A DNA stretch of 57,190 nt from contig JAJDTR010000009.1 in NCBI GenBank assembly GCA_022827055.1, forward strand, positions 1 through 57,190. Direction: 5' to 3'. Positions 42,756 through 52,289 of this stretch are shown piece after piece. The DNA comes from Candidatus Poribacteria bacterium. Its GTDB lineage: Bacteria; Poribacteria; WGA-4E; JAJDTR01. The stretch's first letter is position 1. Each line of letters starts with the position of its first letter. Below the pieces are notes generated by a model. The model saw only the letters and a list, made by a program, of their open reading frames with translations. It was not told the origin of the DNA and ran no database searches. The translations under genes and the position numbers were made by a program.

Positions 42756-43943
42756 ATGACCAGAATCACACAATTTACATTTGTTCTTGCGATTGTTGCT
42801 TTGATTGCCGGCATCTCCGCCTGCGATCAGTTGGTAGGACTCTTGACCGAGAGGGAATTGTCACAGACGGTTCCTACCCCGCCGCAATTGACGGGCATCA
42901 GCGGCGAGATATCCATCGGACTTCTTTACCCGATGACTGGTAGGCTTTCGAAGACCGGCGCGCAAATGAAGGAGGGATTTGACCTGGCGCTCAAGGAGAT
43001 TAACGGTGCCCAACAGGGCGATGCCTTAATCAAGTTCGCCACAGTGGACGATAAAAGCACCGTGGAGGGAGCAGTTGAGGGATACAATCGACTGATTCGC
43101 GAAACCGGCGTTCCGGCGATCATTGGCCCAACGACATCAAGCCAATGCGAAGCCGCTTTTCCGATTGCACAAGAAAACCGGATTGTGGCGTTCAGTCCGA
43201 CATCAGCCGCCACCGGTTTGAGCGCACTTGGGGATTTCATCTTCCGCGTCGTTCTTACCTCGGATGCACATATTCCGATCAGCGTCAGAATAACTCAAGA
43301 AAAACTCGGTTACGAGCAAGTCGCACTAATATATGACGAACTGCACGCTATTGCCGTGAGCGGCGCCAACGCATTTCGAAAGGCGCTAACCGAGAACGAT
43401 GTTGAGTTATTGATCTCTGAAACCTTTCAGACAGGTGAAACCGATCTCTCTACTCAGCTTACACGAATTAAAGCGTCAAATCCCCAGGCAATCTTTATAG
43501 CGGCATTGCCACCAGATATGCCCGAGATTATGATTCAAGCGCGTGACCTCGGAATCCCCTACTCTGTTCCGTTTATCGTGCCGGAATTGAGTATAGATGA
43601 CGTACAGGGGGCAGGGGCGGCGGGTGAGGGATTGATTTCGTCCGCAGGCTGGCTAAGCACCGATCCCAATTCAATCAACCAAGCCTTCGTACGCAATTAC
43701 CGGGCGGCATACGGTGTCGATCCGAATACGTGGGCGGCGCATTCTTATGCGTCCGTCTACATTTTAGTTCAAGCAATCGCCAACGCAAGGTCAACGGATG
43801 CGGAAGCTATCCGAGACGCGATTGCGAATATCAACAATTTTGACACCGTATTGGGGAATTTTTCGTTTGACGCTGACGGGGACGCCGTGCACGACGCAAT
43901 AATACTGACCGTAGAGAACGGCAAATTCAGGGTCTTTGAATAG
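42756..43943 (+). CDS. lipoprotein solute-binding protein, LivK/Peripla_BP_6 type (copy 1)
   Basis: Lipoprotein signal with lipobox GISAC (C23) followed by Asp at +2, then a two-lobe periplasmic binding fold: SIGLLYPMTGRLSKTGAQMKEGFDLALKEIN, AIIGPTTSSQCEAAFPIAQENRIVAFSPTSAATG, and the C-terminal VLGNFSFDADGDAVHDAIILTVENGKF. This family binds branched-chain amino acids, amides or other small ligands. The ATG at 42756 precedes the signal; AAGGAG is 16 bases away, long for bacteria, but a TTG at 42729 lies before it. Head of six paralogues on the same strand. Confidence 0.86.
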   Translation: MTRITQFTFVLAIVALIAGISACDQLVGLLTERELSQTVPTPPQLTGISGEISIGLLYPMTGRLSKTGAQMKEGFDLALKEINGAQQGDALIKFATVDDKSTVEGAVEGYNRLIRETGVPAIIGPTTSSQCEAAFPIAQENRIVAFSPTSAATGLSALGDFIFRVVLTSDAHIPISVRITQEKLGYEQVALIYDELHAIAVSGANAFRKALTENDVELLISETFQTGETDLSTQLTRIKASNPQAIFIAALPPDMPEIMIQARDLGIPYSVPFIVPELSIDDVQGAGAAGEGLISSAGWLSTDPNSINQAFVRNYRAAYGVDPNTWAAHSYASVYILVQAIANARSTDAEAIRDAIANINNFDTVLGNFSFDADGDAVHDAIILTVENGKFRVFE

Positions 43944-44111
43944 GATGTGGTCAGATGAATAGGGAAGACGGAAGAGTGGAAACTTGGAAAGCGGGAACGA
44001 CGTTGGAAAGGCGTACTTGACAAGGGAATTGATTCTTGTGGATAATGATATGCTACGCTACGCATCACACATCATATATCAACCAAACAAAAAAGGAGAT
44101 TTAACATTAGC

Positions 44112-45296
44112 ATGAGTAGTATCAAAAGATTAAGTTTTGTATTGGCACTTGTTGTTTTGATTGCGGGACTGTCCGCCTGCGATCAGTTGCTCCAGATTCT
44201 GTCGGATGACCAGATGACGGGTTCCGATGTGCCTCAGTTTACGGGCCTCAGCGGCGACATTTCGGTCGGCGTAGTTTTACCTCTATCGGGAAGGTTGACA
44301 TCTTCCTTTGGAGTGCCCATAGACCAAGGTCTGCGGCTAGCGCTTGAAGAAATAAACAGTGGTCAACTCGGCGATGCTAGAATCAGATTCATCGTAGAGG
44401 ATGGCATGAGCACTGTAGAAGGCGTGGCTGCAGTTTTCGAGAAACTAATTGATCAGGATGGTGTATCGGTCATCCTGGGTCCCGCAACTTCAGCCTTGAC
44501 CGAGGAGGCGTTCCCGATTGCCGAGGAACACAGTGTCGTGGCTATTAGTCCGACTTCCGCCGCACGCGGTCTGAGTGCAATTGGCGATTTTGTCTTCCGC
44601 GTCTCCCTCACGACAGACGTGTTGATGCCCCACGGAATCAATGCGACTCACGCGAAGCTCGGGTATGAACGAGCGGCGACGATGTACGACGCAGCCGATT
44701 CGTTCTCCGTAGACAGCGAAAATGCGTTGCAAGAGGGGTTAGCTGCGGTTGGAGTCGAAGTATTGGCAACGGAAACCTTTGAGGGCGGTGATTCGGACTT
44801 TTCCGAGCAATTGACTCGAATATTGGAAGTAGATCCTCAAATTGTCTTTGTGTCTTCTCTCCCACCGGACAAGTCCGAAATTTTAATTCAAGCGCGAAAA
44901 ATTGGCATACCAACCGCCATACCAATCGTCCTGCGAACGCTGACTGTCGGTGATGTCGAAGGCGCGGGCAGCGCTGCCGAAGGGGCAATGACCTTTACCG
45001 AATGGGCAAACGCTTCTGACAAACCGAGAAATCAAGAGTTCGTCCAGAATTATAAGGCGAAATACGGAATAGAACCGACCAACTACGCTGCCAGAGCGTA
45101 TGGCGCCCTCTACGTGTTAGCCGAGGCGATTGCGAATGCGGGTTCAACGGATGCAACCGCGATTCGGGATGCCTTGGCGAATATTGAGAATCTCGACACG
45201 ATTTTCGGCAACTTCTCCTTCAATGAAGTGGGAGACGCCGTTTACGATCCGATTGTGCTCGCTGTCGAAAACGGCGAACTTAAAATCTTCCAATAG
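44112..45296 (+). CDS. lipoprotein solute-binding protein, LivK/Peripla_BP_6 type (copy 2)
   Basis: Lipobox GLSAC (C23) with Asp +2, then SVGVVLPLSGRLTSSFGVPIDQGLRLALEEIN, VILGPATSALTEEAFPIAEEHSVVAISPTSAARG and IFGNFSFNEVGDAVYDPIVLAVENGEL. About half identical to copy 1 by eye. ATG at 44112 with AAGGAG 13 bases upstream. Expected at the inner membrane, periplasmic side. Confidence 0.86.
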   Translation: MSSIKRLSFVLALVVLIAGLSACDQLLQILSDDQMTGSDVPQFTGLSGDISVGVVLPLSGRLTSSFGVPIDQGLRLALEEINSGQLGDARIRFIVEDGMSTVEGVAAVFEKLIDQDGVSVILGPATSALTEEAFPIAEEHSVVAISPTSAARGLSAIGDFVFRVSLTTDVLMPHGINATHAKLGYERAATMYDAADSFSVDSENALQEGLAAVGVEVLATETFEGGDSDFSEQLTRILEVDPQIVFVSSLPPDKSEILIQARKIGIPTAIPIVLRTLTVGDVEGAGSAAEGAMTFTEWANASDKPRNQEFVQNYKAKYGIEPTNYAARAYGALYVLAEAIANAGSTDATAIRDALANIENLDTIFGNFSFNEVGDAVYDPIVLAVENGELKIFQ

Positions 45297-45375
45297 TCGC
45301 AGGATGCGCCACGTTTCATGATTTCCTGTTTTTGATGAACCACTAACTCTACAATTATGAGTGAGGAGAACCGCC

Positions 45376-46566
45376 ATGAACACTAATCGAATGGCATTAT
45401 TCATCGTTGTCTTCGCAATCGCTACCCTAATTATGGGGCTTTCCGCCTGCGATCAGCTAATTGGGATTCTATCCGATGATCCAATGCCGCGTTCGATGGA
45501 TTTGACGATTCCCCAATTGGCTGGAATAAATGGAGAGATTATTATCGGCCTAGTGTCACCCCAGACGGGACGGTTTGCCACTTATGCCCCCCAAGGAGCC
45601 GGCACAGGTCTGGCTCTTGAGGAAATTAATAGCGGGCAACTTGGCAACGCGCGGATTAGATTCATCACGGAAGATAGTCGCAGCACCGTTGAGGGTACGG
45701 TTGAAGCCTTCAACAAATTAATCGAACAAGATGTGCCTGTAATCATAGGCCCCGGTACCTCAGTTCAGGCGCTGGCAACGTTTCCGATTGCGGAACAAAA
45801 CCGGGTAGTTGCCTTTAGTCCTACTTCGGAAGCTTCAGGATTGAGTGCCATTGGCAGTTATATCTTTCGCACTGCGTTAACTACGGATGTCAAGATACCA
45901 ATCGGAGTAAATTTGACTCAAGAAAAACTCGGTTATAAGCAAGTGGCAACGATTCATAATGAAACTGATCCGTATTCAACAAATAGCGACGAAGTGTTGA
46001 AGCAAGCGTTAGCCGCAAGCGGTGTAACGGTGCTAACCAGTGAGACTTTTCAAACCGGTGAGACAGATTTTTCCGCCCAATTGTCGCGGATGGTGGACGG
46101 CGCTCCCGAAGCCATCTTTATCTCAAGCCAGCCCATCGAAATACCCGAGATTTTGCGTCAAATCCGGCAGAAGGGGATTCCCGACGATGTCTCCATTATC
46201 ACGCCCCTGATAAGCATAAGTGACGTGCAGGAGGCCGCTACTGCCGCGGAAGGCGTGATAACTTTTGCCAATTGGACCATCAACGCGCCCACGCCGGGGA
46301 ATCAACGCTTCGTCAAGAAATTCATAGAAAAGAACGGTGTCGAACCGAATACCTTCGCCGCGCAATCCTATGCCGCTGTGTACATCCTAGCCCACGCAAT
46401 TGCTAACGCGGGTTCCACCAATTCAACGGATATCCGAGACGCATTGGCACAGACAAAGGATCTTGAAACTGTTCTGGGCAAGTTTTCTTTTGACGCGGTC
46501 GGCGATTCAGTCTACGACCCAATTATTCTAAGTGTGGAGAACGGAAAGTTTGAAATCTTTGATTAG
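45376..46566 (+). CDS. lipoprotein solute-binding protein, LivK/Peripla_BP_6 type (copy 3)
   Basis: Lipobox GLSAC (C25) with Asp +2; IIGLVSPQTGRFATYAPQGAGTGLALEEIN; VIIGPGTSVQALATFPIAEQNRVVAFSPTSEASG; ends VLGKFSFDAVGDSVYDPIILSVENGKFEIF. ATG at 45376 is chosen: GAGGAG lies seven bases upstream, and the GTG at 45361 is within that site. Confidence 0.86.
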   Translation: MNTNRMALFIVVFAIATLIMGLSACDQLIGILSDDPMPRSMDLTIPQLAGINGEIIIGLVSPQTGRFATYAPQGAGTGLALEEINSGQLGNARIRFITEDSRSTVEGTVEAFNKLIEQDVPVIIGPGTSVQALATFPIAEQNRVVAFSPTSEASGLSAIGSYIFRTALTTDVKIPIGVNLTQEKLGYKQVATIHNETDPYSTNSDEVLKQALAASGVTVLTSETFQTGETDFSAQLSRMVDGAPEAIFISSQPIEIPEILRQIRQKGIPDDVSIITPLISISDVQEAATAAEGVITFANWTINAPTPGNQRFVKKFIEKNGVEPNTFAAQSYAAVYILAHAIANAGSTNSTDIRDALAQTKDLETVLGKFSFDAVGDSVYDPIILSVENGKFEIFD

Positions 46567-46648
46567 CCGCCGATGCGCAAGACCGAGCGACTGATTATGT
46601 TGAGGTCTGCAAATTCACTGAAATTAAATAGGGAGATAAAATAACAGT

Positions 46649-48175
46649 ATGAGTCGAATGACGAGATACACGATCCTTATAGCGATTATCGCCGCCGTAA
46701 TGGGGCTTTCCGCTTGTGAGCAGCTAGTTCAACTTCTGTCCGATGGCGATAGCGCTGCTATGGACAATAGGATGCCGCAACTAACCGGTGTGAGTGGGGA
46801 GATACCCATAGGCCTTGTTTCCCCTCTCACCGGGCGGTTTAACAGCTCCTATGGTCCGCCCCTGAACCAAGGGTTTGAACTGGCGCTCGAAGAGATTAAC
46901 AACGCACAACTCGGCGATGCGCGCATGAAATTCATCGTTGCGGATGATCACAGCACACCTGAGGGCGCAGTTGAAGCCTACCAGAAGTTGATTGATGAGT
47001 ATAATGTCCCGGTTATTTTCGGACCGACGACATCTGACCAAGCCGAAGCGGCGTTTCCGATTGCCCAGCAGAATCGGGTGGTAGCGTTTAGCTCTTCCTC
47101 AAACAGAGTTGGCTTGAGCGCGCTTGGCGATTTTCTCTTTCGCGCGGGTCTAACGACTGACAAGATAATCCCTCCAGGTATCCGAGCAAGTCATGCAATA
47201 CTTGGTTACAATCAGGTGGCTATAATTTATGATGAATCTGACACGTACTCGATTGACAGCAATGAGAGATTCCGGGATACCCTCTCTCAACTCGGGGTAA
47301 CCGTTCTCTTGACAGAGACCTTTAAAGGTGATGAATTCGAGCAGAGCCATGAAATCGACTTCTCGGCGTCCTTGAAGCGAATCATGATGATGAAACCGGA
47401 CGCTATCTTTATCGCGGCGCAGCAACCGGATTTAACCGAGATTCAGATTCAGAGTCGAAAACTGGGTATTCCTTCGGAAGTTCCCTTTATTACCAGCCTG
47501 ATAAGCGACCTGGCAAATGCAGGCGATGCCGCCGAAGGCTCAATCTCGTTTTCAGGTTGGATCGCCACCGCCGATACTCCTGGCAACCAAGATTTTGTTG
47601 AAAGGTACGGTGCTAGGTACGGCAGTGAGCCGAACGCATGGACCGCACAATCCTATGCCGCCGCCTATCTTGTAGCCGAAGCCGTTGCAAGGGCGCAATC
47701 CACTGATCCCGTAGTAATCCGAGCCGCCTTGGCGGACATCAGAGATTATGACACCGTATTGGGCAAGTTCTCTTTTGACGATGTGGGCGATGCGGTTTAC
47801 GACCCGATCGTCCTTGTCGTCAAGGACGGAAAATTCGAGATCTTCGGGGAGGACGACACTGTTGATTCGACTGCACATATCATCGACGACCTTCCCGTCC
47901 AAAAGGTCTCGGCAGCGATTCTAGAGAGTTTTCCGGTTAAGGTTAATCTTGAAGTCGAGGGATACCTTGTCGATAGTTGCACGATGCTCCATGAGACGAC
48001 AGAGCGTCGAGAAGGCAATACAATTCACGTTCAGATTACAACGATTCGTCCGAGGGAATTGGCTTGCGCTACCGTGATCACTGAAATCCAGCATACTGTT
48101 TCACTTGGGTCGTTTGATCCCGGGTCGTATCAAGCCATTGTCAACGGCACCATAGTCGAGTTTGAGGTTCAGTGA
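46649..48175 (+). CDS. lipoprotein solute-binding protein with extra C-terminal domain (copy 4)
   Basis: Lipobox GLSAC (C23) with Glu +2 and the same binding fold up to KFSFDDVGDAVYDPIVLVVKDGKFEIF (about residue 400). A further ~105 residues follow: VQKVSAAILESFPVKVNLEVEG, DSCTMLHETTERREGN, IRPRELACATVITEIQHTVSLGSFDPGSYQAIVNG. This reads as a separate beta-rich domain with two Cys that could pair; similar tails with a VNG ending occur in exported proteins but I cannot name the family. ATG at 46649, GGGAG about 13 bases upstream. Confidence 0.84.
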   Translation: MSRMTRYTILIAIIAAVMGLSACEQLVQLLSDGDSAAMDNRMPQLTGVSGEIPIGLVSPLTGRFNSSYGPPLNQGFELALEEINNAQLGDARMKFIVADDHSTPEGAVEAYQKLIDEYNVPVIFGPTTSDQAEAAFPIAQQNRVVAFSSSSNRVGLSALGDFLFRAGLTTDKIIPPGIRASHAILGYNQVAIIYDESDTYSIDSNERFRDTLSQLGVTVLLTETFKGDEFEQSHEIDFSASLKRIMMMKPDAIFIAAQQPDLTEIQIQSRKLGIPSEVPFITSLISDLANAGDAAEGSISFSGWIATADTPGNQDFVERYGARYGSEPNAWTAQSYAAAYLVAEAVARAQSTDPVVIRAALADIRDYDTVLGKFSFDDVGDAVYDPIVLVVKDGKFEIFGEDDTVDSTAHIIDDLPVQKVSAAILESFPVKVNLEVEGYLVDSCTMLHETTERREGNTIHVQITTIRPRELACATVITEIQHTVSLGSFDPGSYQAIVNGTIVEFEVQ

Positions 48176-48484
48176 ACCGCGCACGAATTTCCAATTACGC
48201 CAACTTTCCCGGTTTACTTGTCCGAGAATTTAGGTTTGGCAAATGTTGTATCTATTTCCGTGCAGAACGCCTTGACAATCTTAACTTCTATGGATGACAA
48301 TTTAGACGTAATTGCAGTGGTCTTGCTAAACCAGAGAAAATAACATCCGAACAGTATTCTGCTGTCATTTTTATGCATCAGTGCTCTACTGTATCACGCA
48401 CGCAGTTTAGCGGCGAAGAATTAACCTACCGAGTTTTGGTAAATCAACACAATAACGGGCCAAATAAAATCTAGGAGACTAATG
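48176..48484. other. intergenic region, no feature recognised
   Basis: 309 AT-rich bases between two binding-protein genes; likely contains a promoter for the P460 fusion gene, but no boxes, hairpins or repeats stood out. Confidence 0.45.
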
Positions 48485-50131
48485 ATGCACACGAATCCGT
48501 GCATAAAAGTTGCACTTCTCTTGAGCGTCACACTTATGGTCGTGAGTTTTTCCGCCTGTGACCAACTGGTTTCAATTCTAACGTCGAGCGATGTTCCGGA
48601 GGTACCTGAGGTCGGGGTCACCGTTGGCGTTGTTGTGCCCTTGTCAGGGGAATACGCCGCCTCTTACGGTCAACCAATTCTGGACGGCTTTGAGCTTGCG
48701 CAAAACCAGATTAATACCCAAGTCGGCGGTGAATTCATTACGCTTATCACTGCCGACGATATGGCAACGCTAGACGGCGCAATTGCGGCGTTTAATGAGC
48801 TGATTGAGGCGGGCATCCCTTTCATTCTCGGTCCCGGCTTCTCATTCCAAGCGAAGGAAGTTTTCCCGATTGCCACTGAGAACGGCGTTGTGGCGTTTAG
48901 TTCGACATCGTCCGCATCCGGTATCAACATGGCGGGAGATGCGAACTTCCGCGCCGGTCTGATTACCGCCCGATTGAACCCTCCCGGTGTCATGACTACC
49001 CACGCAGCATTGGGGTACGAGAATGTGGTTACAATGTACGATGCAGCCGACACCTACTCCACAATCGGGCATGGCGATCTTGTAGGTGCGCTGATGGATG
49101 CCGGCGTCAATATTCTTGGTACGAAGACCTTCAACGGCGGTGACACCGATTTTTCAGCCCAGTTGACCAGCATCAAGGAGCTGAACCCTCAGGCCATCTT
49201 CGTTTCAGCCTTATCGGCAGAAATGGACGATATTCTGATTCAAGGCAGGGAACTCGGCATCCCTACTTCAGTACCGTTCATCATTCCGGAATTGTGGACG
49301 ACCGAAGCCGCCCTTGCCGGGGACGCAGCGGAGGGAACAATCTCTTTCAACGGCTGGTCCCCCTTTGCAGCAACGCATGGAAATCAAGCCTTCATCGATA
49401 GCTACCGTGATGAACATGGAAGAGATCCCGATCCGTGGGCGGCGCAGTCGTATGCGACGTTACATATTCTCAATGAGGCGGGTAACCGAGCCGGGTCACC
49501 CGACCCGATGGACATCGCAGAAGAGTTGAGAAATATTAACGTAGACACGATTCTCGGAAATTTCTCGTTTGATGAGAATGGCGACGCCATTTATGAGCCG
49601 TATGTTCATATTGTCAAAGACGGCAAGCTTGTACCGTTTGACGGTAGCCAAATGCCGGAGGCAATGGCGCTGCCAGTCGGACTGCCGATGGATATTGCTA
49701 TGTACAGATCCTGGACCGGTGTCCCGCTCGAAGCCCCACCTGCAACGTTCACAAGTCCGGAAGACAGCGGCGTGGCACATGGCGCGGGGACAAGAACGAT
49801 TTATGTTAATCCCCCGGGCGTCGCGACACTCCAAGACATGACGGCAGAAACCTTCCCCAACGGAACCGTGTTGGTTAAGGATATCATGGACGACACTAAC
49901 ACATTTCTCTGGCGTGTTGCAGTCATGTGGAAGCTAGAGGACATGGCATACGCCGACCATTACGGCTGGAAGTACGTCCAGTACCAGCGAGATTCCGAAG
50001 CTGCGGACTTCATGGCGGTGGCCGGCGACGGCACCGATCGCGGCAGCAACGGATGCCATGGCTGTCACTCCAAGGTAAATACGGAGGATGTGCCCGGGAA
50101 AGACAGTGTCTTCGTCCAACTCCCAATGTAA
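48485..50131 (+). CDS. lipoprotein solute-binding protein fused to a cytochrome P460-like haem domain (copy 5)
   Basis: N-terminal lipobox SFSAC (C25) with Asp +2 and a LivK-type binding fold up to ILGNFSFDENGDAIYEPYVHIVKDGKL. After a Pro/Ala-rich linker (SWTGVPLEAPPATFTSPED) the C-terminal ~110 residues match cytochrome P460: AETFPNGTVLVKDI, WRVAVMWKLEDM, YGWKYVQYQRD, and a haem motif CHGCH at about 524-528 followed by GKDSVFVQL. P460 proteins oxidise hydroxylamine or bind NO through a special haem. A ligand-binding lobe tied to such a haem is unusual and suggests a redox or gas sensor, or an electron-linked binding protein. ATG at 48485 with AGGAG seven bases upstream; the ATG at 48482 is equally near. 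Confidence 0.85.
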   Translation: MHTNPCIKVALLLSVTLMVVSFSACDQLVSILTSSDVPEVPEVGVTVGVVVPLSGEYAASYGQPILDGFELAQNQINTQVGGEFITLITADDMATLDGAIAAFNELIEAGIPFILGPGFSFQAKEVFPIATENGVVAFSSTSSASGINMAGDANFRAGLITARLNPPGVMTTHAALGYENVVTMYDAADTYSTIGHGDLVGALMDAGVNILGTKTFNGGDTDFSAQLTSIKELNPQAIFVSALSAEMDDILIQGRELGIPTSVPFIIPELWTTEAALAGDAAEGTISFNGWSPFAATHGNQAFIDSYRDEHGRDPDPWAAQSYATLHILNEAGNRAGSPDPMDIAEELRNINVDTILGNFSFDENGDAIYEPYVHIVKDGKLVPFDGSQMPEAMALPVGLPMDIAMYRSWTGVPLEAPPATFTSPEDSGVAHGAGTRTIYVNPPGVATLQDMTAETFPNGTVLVKDIMDDTNTFLWRVAVMWKLEDMAYADHYGWKYVQYQRDSEAADFMAVAGDGTDRGSNGCHGCHSKVNTEDVPGKDSVFVQLPM

Positions 50132-50277
50132 GATGATGGTATGAGAAGCGATGTGAGAAGCTCCAATTAGCGGTGATGTCCACATTGTCGGCTGGCCAAT
50201 CGTTGGGCGGCAACCGTGAATGAAATCATAAGCATTCACGCTTCATCTCACATACGACGTTTCTAATTCTGAAATTG

Positions 50278-50334
50278 CCCGATTTCGCTGGTATTTGGGA
50301 TTGATTTTCCAAGTGTCGCGAATCGGGTTTTTTT
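50278..50334 (+). terminator. rho-independent terminator
   Basis: CCCGATTTCGC at 50278-50288 pairs with GCGAATCGGG at 50318-50327 (one extra T in the left arm), followed by seven T. Serves the P460 fusion gene. Confidence 0.75.
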
Positions 50335-50630
50335 GTTTTGTGACCATTTAATCAGGATCTTCCGTGCCTCGTTTGGAGGAGACCAATGATGGCACGTCGG
50401 ATGGATTTCCAGATTTCGAGGTGGAAAACCCGAAAAAACACCGCTATGCGAAAATATCGGAGCATTTTGCCTAAATTGCCAAAGAAAACTGCTTGACAAT
50501 GGATTCATGTTTTGGCAAAATCGTGCTTGGCGGCTGTACGTCCAATTTGAAATCCTACGGGTGTACACTAGTATTGCTTGTATTCACGGCATGACATGAT
50601 TCGCTCGCAAGCCAAGACGATTTAGACTCA

Positions 50631-50673
50631 TTTGTACGTAACCTTAATTGTTTGTGTACGTAACTTTAATTTG
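50631..50673 (+). promoter_or_regulatory. direct repeat TGTACGTAACYTTAATT, possible regulator site
   Basis: TTTGTACGTAACCTTAATTG at 50631-50650 and TGTACGTAACTTTAATTTG at 50655-50673 lie 23 bases apart, centre to centre, about 130 bases before the copy 6 start. Spacing near two helical turns suits a dimeric or paired regulator. Function is inferred. Confidence 0.45.
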
Positions 50674-50801
50674 TTATTGTGGCGTAGTCCGAAGGCGCGA
50701 CGGTAACCAGCCGTTCCCAAGTGAACGGATTCTTAGAACAATGCTTTAAACTAATCAGCCGAGTAACACTGCGAACAACAATAAAGGAGATATACAAGAA
50801 A

Positions 50802-51983
50802 ATGAATGGAATCAGGAGAATTGCGCTTATTTGTATGATAGTTTCGCTTGTGGTAGGACTTTCCGCCTGCGACGAGCTGGTTTCGATTCTGTCCAGCGGC
50901 GACATGCCCCAGATGGATAGTGTACAAGGAGAGATACCTATTGGAGTCGTCCTACCTCTGACGGGAAGGGACGCGGGCCCGTACGGACTATCAATGAAGA
51001 ATGGCTTTGATTTGGCGCTCGCGGAAATAAACAGCGCACAACTCGGGGGTGCAAGTATCACCTTCATCGAAATGGACAATATGAGCACGTTAGATGGCAC
51101 CGTTGATGCCTTCAATCAACTGATTGCTCATGATGTCCCCGCCATCCTCGGGGTCGCACTCTCAAGCCGCTTCAGAGTGGCTCTTGAGATTGCGCAAGAG
51201 AATGGGGTTGTGGCATTTAGTTCAGTTTCTTCCGAGGCGGGATTGAGCGGACGTGGAGACTACATTTTCCGCACCGGTCTCGCTACCAACATACTGAATC
51301 CTGCAGGCGTCAAAGCCTCTCAAGCCAAGCTAGGTTATACAAAGGTGGCAATTATTTACGATGAAGCCGATGCCTACTCAACAAGCGGTTACGAGCAGTT
51401 CAGCACTGTGCTGGATGAGGTCGGAGTCACGGCGGTGACCACGCAGACAATCCGTAAAGGCGAAACCGAATTTTCTGAACAAATTGCTGCGGTAATGGCG
51501 TCGGATGCCGAGGCGATACTTATTTCGGCCTTGGCCACAGAAATGGTGCCGTTAATGTCTCAAGGACGTGAAGCGGGGATTCCGATGTCCATTCCGTATA
51601 TTGTTCCTGACCTGACCGCCAACGAAGTGGCAGCACTGGGCGACGACGCCGAAGGGGCGATCACATTCACCAATTGGACAATAACATCCGACACCCCGGG
51701 AAATGCAGACTTCGTCGACAGCTACCGAGCAGCAAACAACGGCATGGACCCCGATCCGTGGGCGGCGCAGTCTTACGCCACACTCCACATTCTAGCCGCC
51801 GCAATATCGAATGCGGGATCAACGGATGCGACCGCGATTCGGGATGCGCTGGCACAGACCATGGGCATTGATACGGTCTTAGGTGTATCGGGACAGTTTT
51901 CTTTTGACTCGAACGGCGAGGCGTCCTACGACGCAATCGTAGCAGAGGTCAGAGACGGCGAGATTGTCACGTTCGAGGAGTAA
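50802..51983 (+). CDS. lipoprotein solute-binding protein, LivK/Peripla_BP_6 type (copy 6)
   Basis: Lipobox GLSAC (C23) with Asp +2; PIGVVLPLTGRDAGPYGLSMKNGFDLALAEIN; AILGVALSSRFRVALEIAQENGVVAFSSVSSEAG; ends VSGQFSFDSNGEASYDAIVAEVRDGEIVTFEE. The ATG at 50802 directly precedes the signal segment, with AAAGGAGA 11 bases upstream; the frame is open to 50721. Convergent with the permease genes. Confidence 0.86.
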   Translation: MNGIRRIALICMIVSLVVGLSACDELVSILSSGDMPQMDSVQGEIPIGVVLPLTGRDAGPYGLSMKNGFDLALAEINSAQLGGASITFIEMDNMSTLDGTVDAFNQLIAHDVPAILGVALSSRFRVALEIAQENGVVAFSSVSSEAGLSGRGDYIFRTGLATNILNPAGVKASQAKLGYTKVAIIYDEADAYSTSGYEQFSTVLDEVGVTAVTTQTIRKGETEFSEQIAAVMASDAEAILISALATEMVPLMSQGREAGIPMSIPYIVPDLTANEVAALGDDAEGAITFTNWTITSDTPGNADFVDSYRAANNGMDPDPWAAQSYATLHILAAAISNAGSTDATAIRDALAQTMGIDTVLGVSGQFSFDSNGEASYDAIVAEVRDGEIVTFEE

Positions 51984-52289
51984 CTTTCCTCCAGCAATGT
52001 GATCGTCGGAATCTGCTTTGACCGTTTCAACTGATGCCATTCCTGGTTGGAATGTTGGCACCTCGGGTCGGAATCTTCATGGATAGTCCATCTGAGGTGC
52101 CATCCATACTAGTCGCGTGAGAGTAAGTTCCAGCGATTACAACCGATTAAGTTCTGAAACCTAAAACTGATTACTACTCGAAAAAGCAATAAAGCTAGTC
52201 TTCAGCCCGATTCATCATGGAGTTCTGTTGGTGCATAACAAGCTTCTAGGAATCGGGCTTTTCTACGTCCGATTCCTGGTTTCTCACTC
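51984..52289. other. convergent intergenic region with terminator
   Basis: Between convergent stops. Holds an inverted pair TGGCACCTC/GAGGTGCCA (52056-52064, 52094-52102) and a hairpin with T-run at 52204-52263. No gene. Confidence 0.6.
52204..52263 (+). terminator. terminator-like hairpin
   Basis: AGCCCGATTC (52204-52213) pairs with GAATCGGGCT (52250-52259), then TTTTC. Placed to stop transcripts from the last binding-protein gene. Confidence 0.65.

Larger units (their letters stand above)
50132..50801. other. long intergenic region with terminator and direct repeats
   Basis: Begins with a terminator (50278-50334) and holds two copies of TGTACGTAAC-TTAATT at 50633-50649 and 50656-50672 upstream of the last binding-protein gene. 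No gene is supported. Confidence 0.65.
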
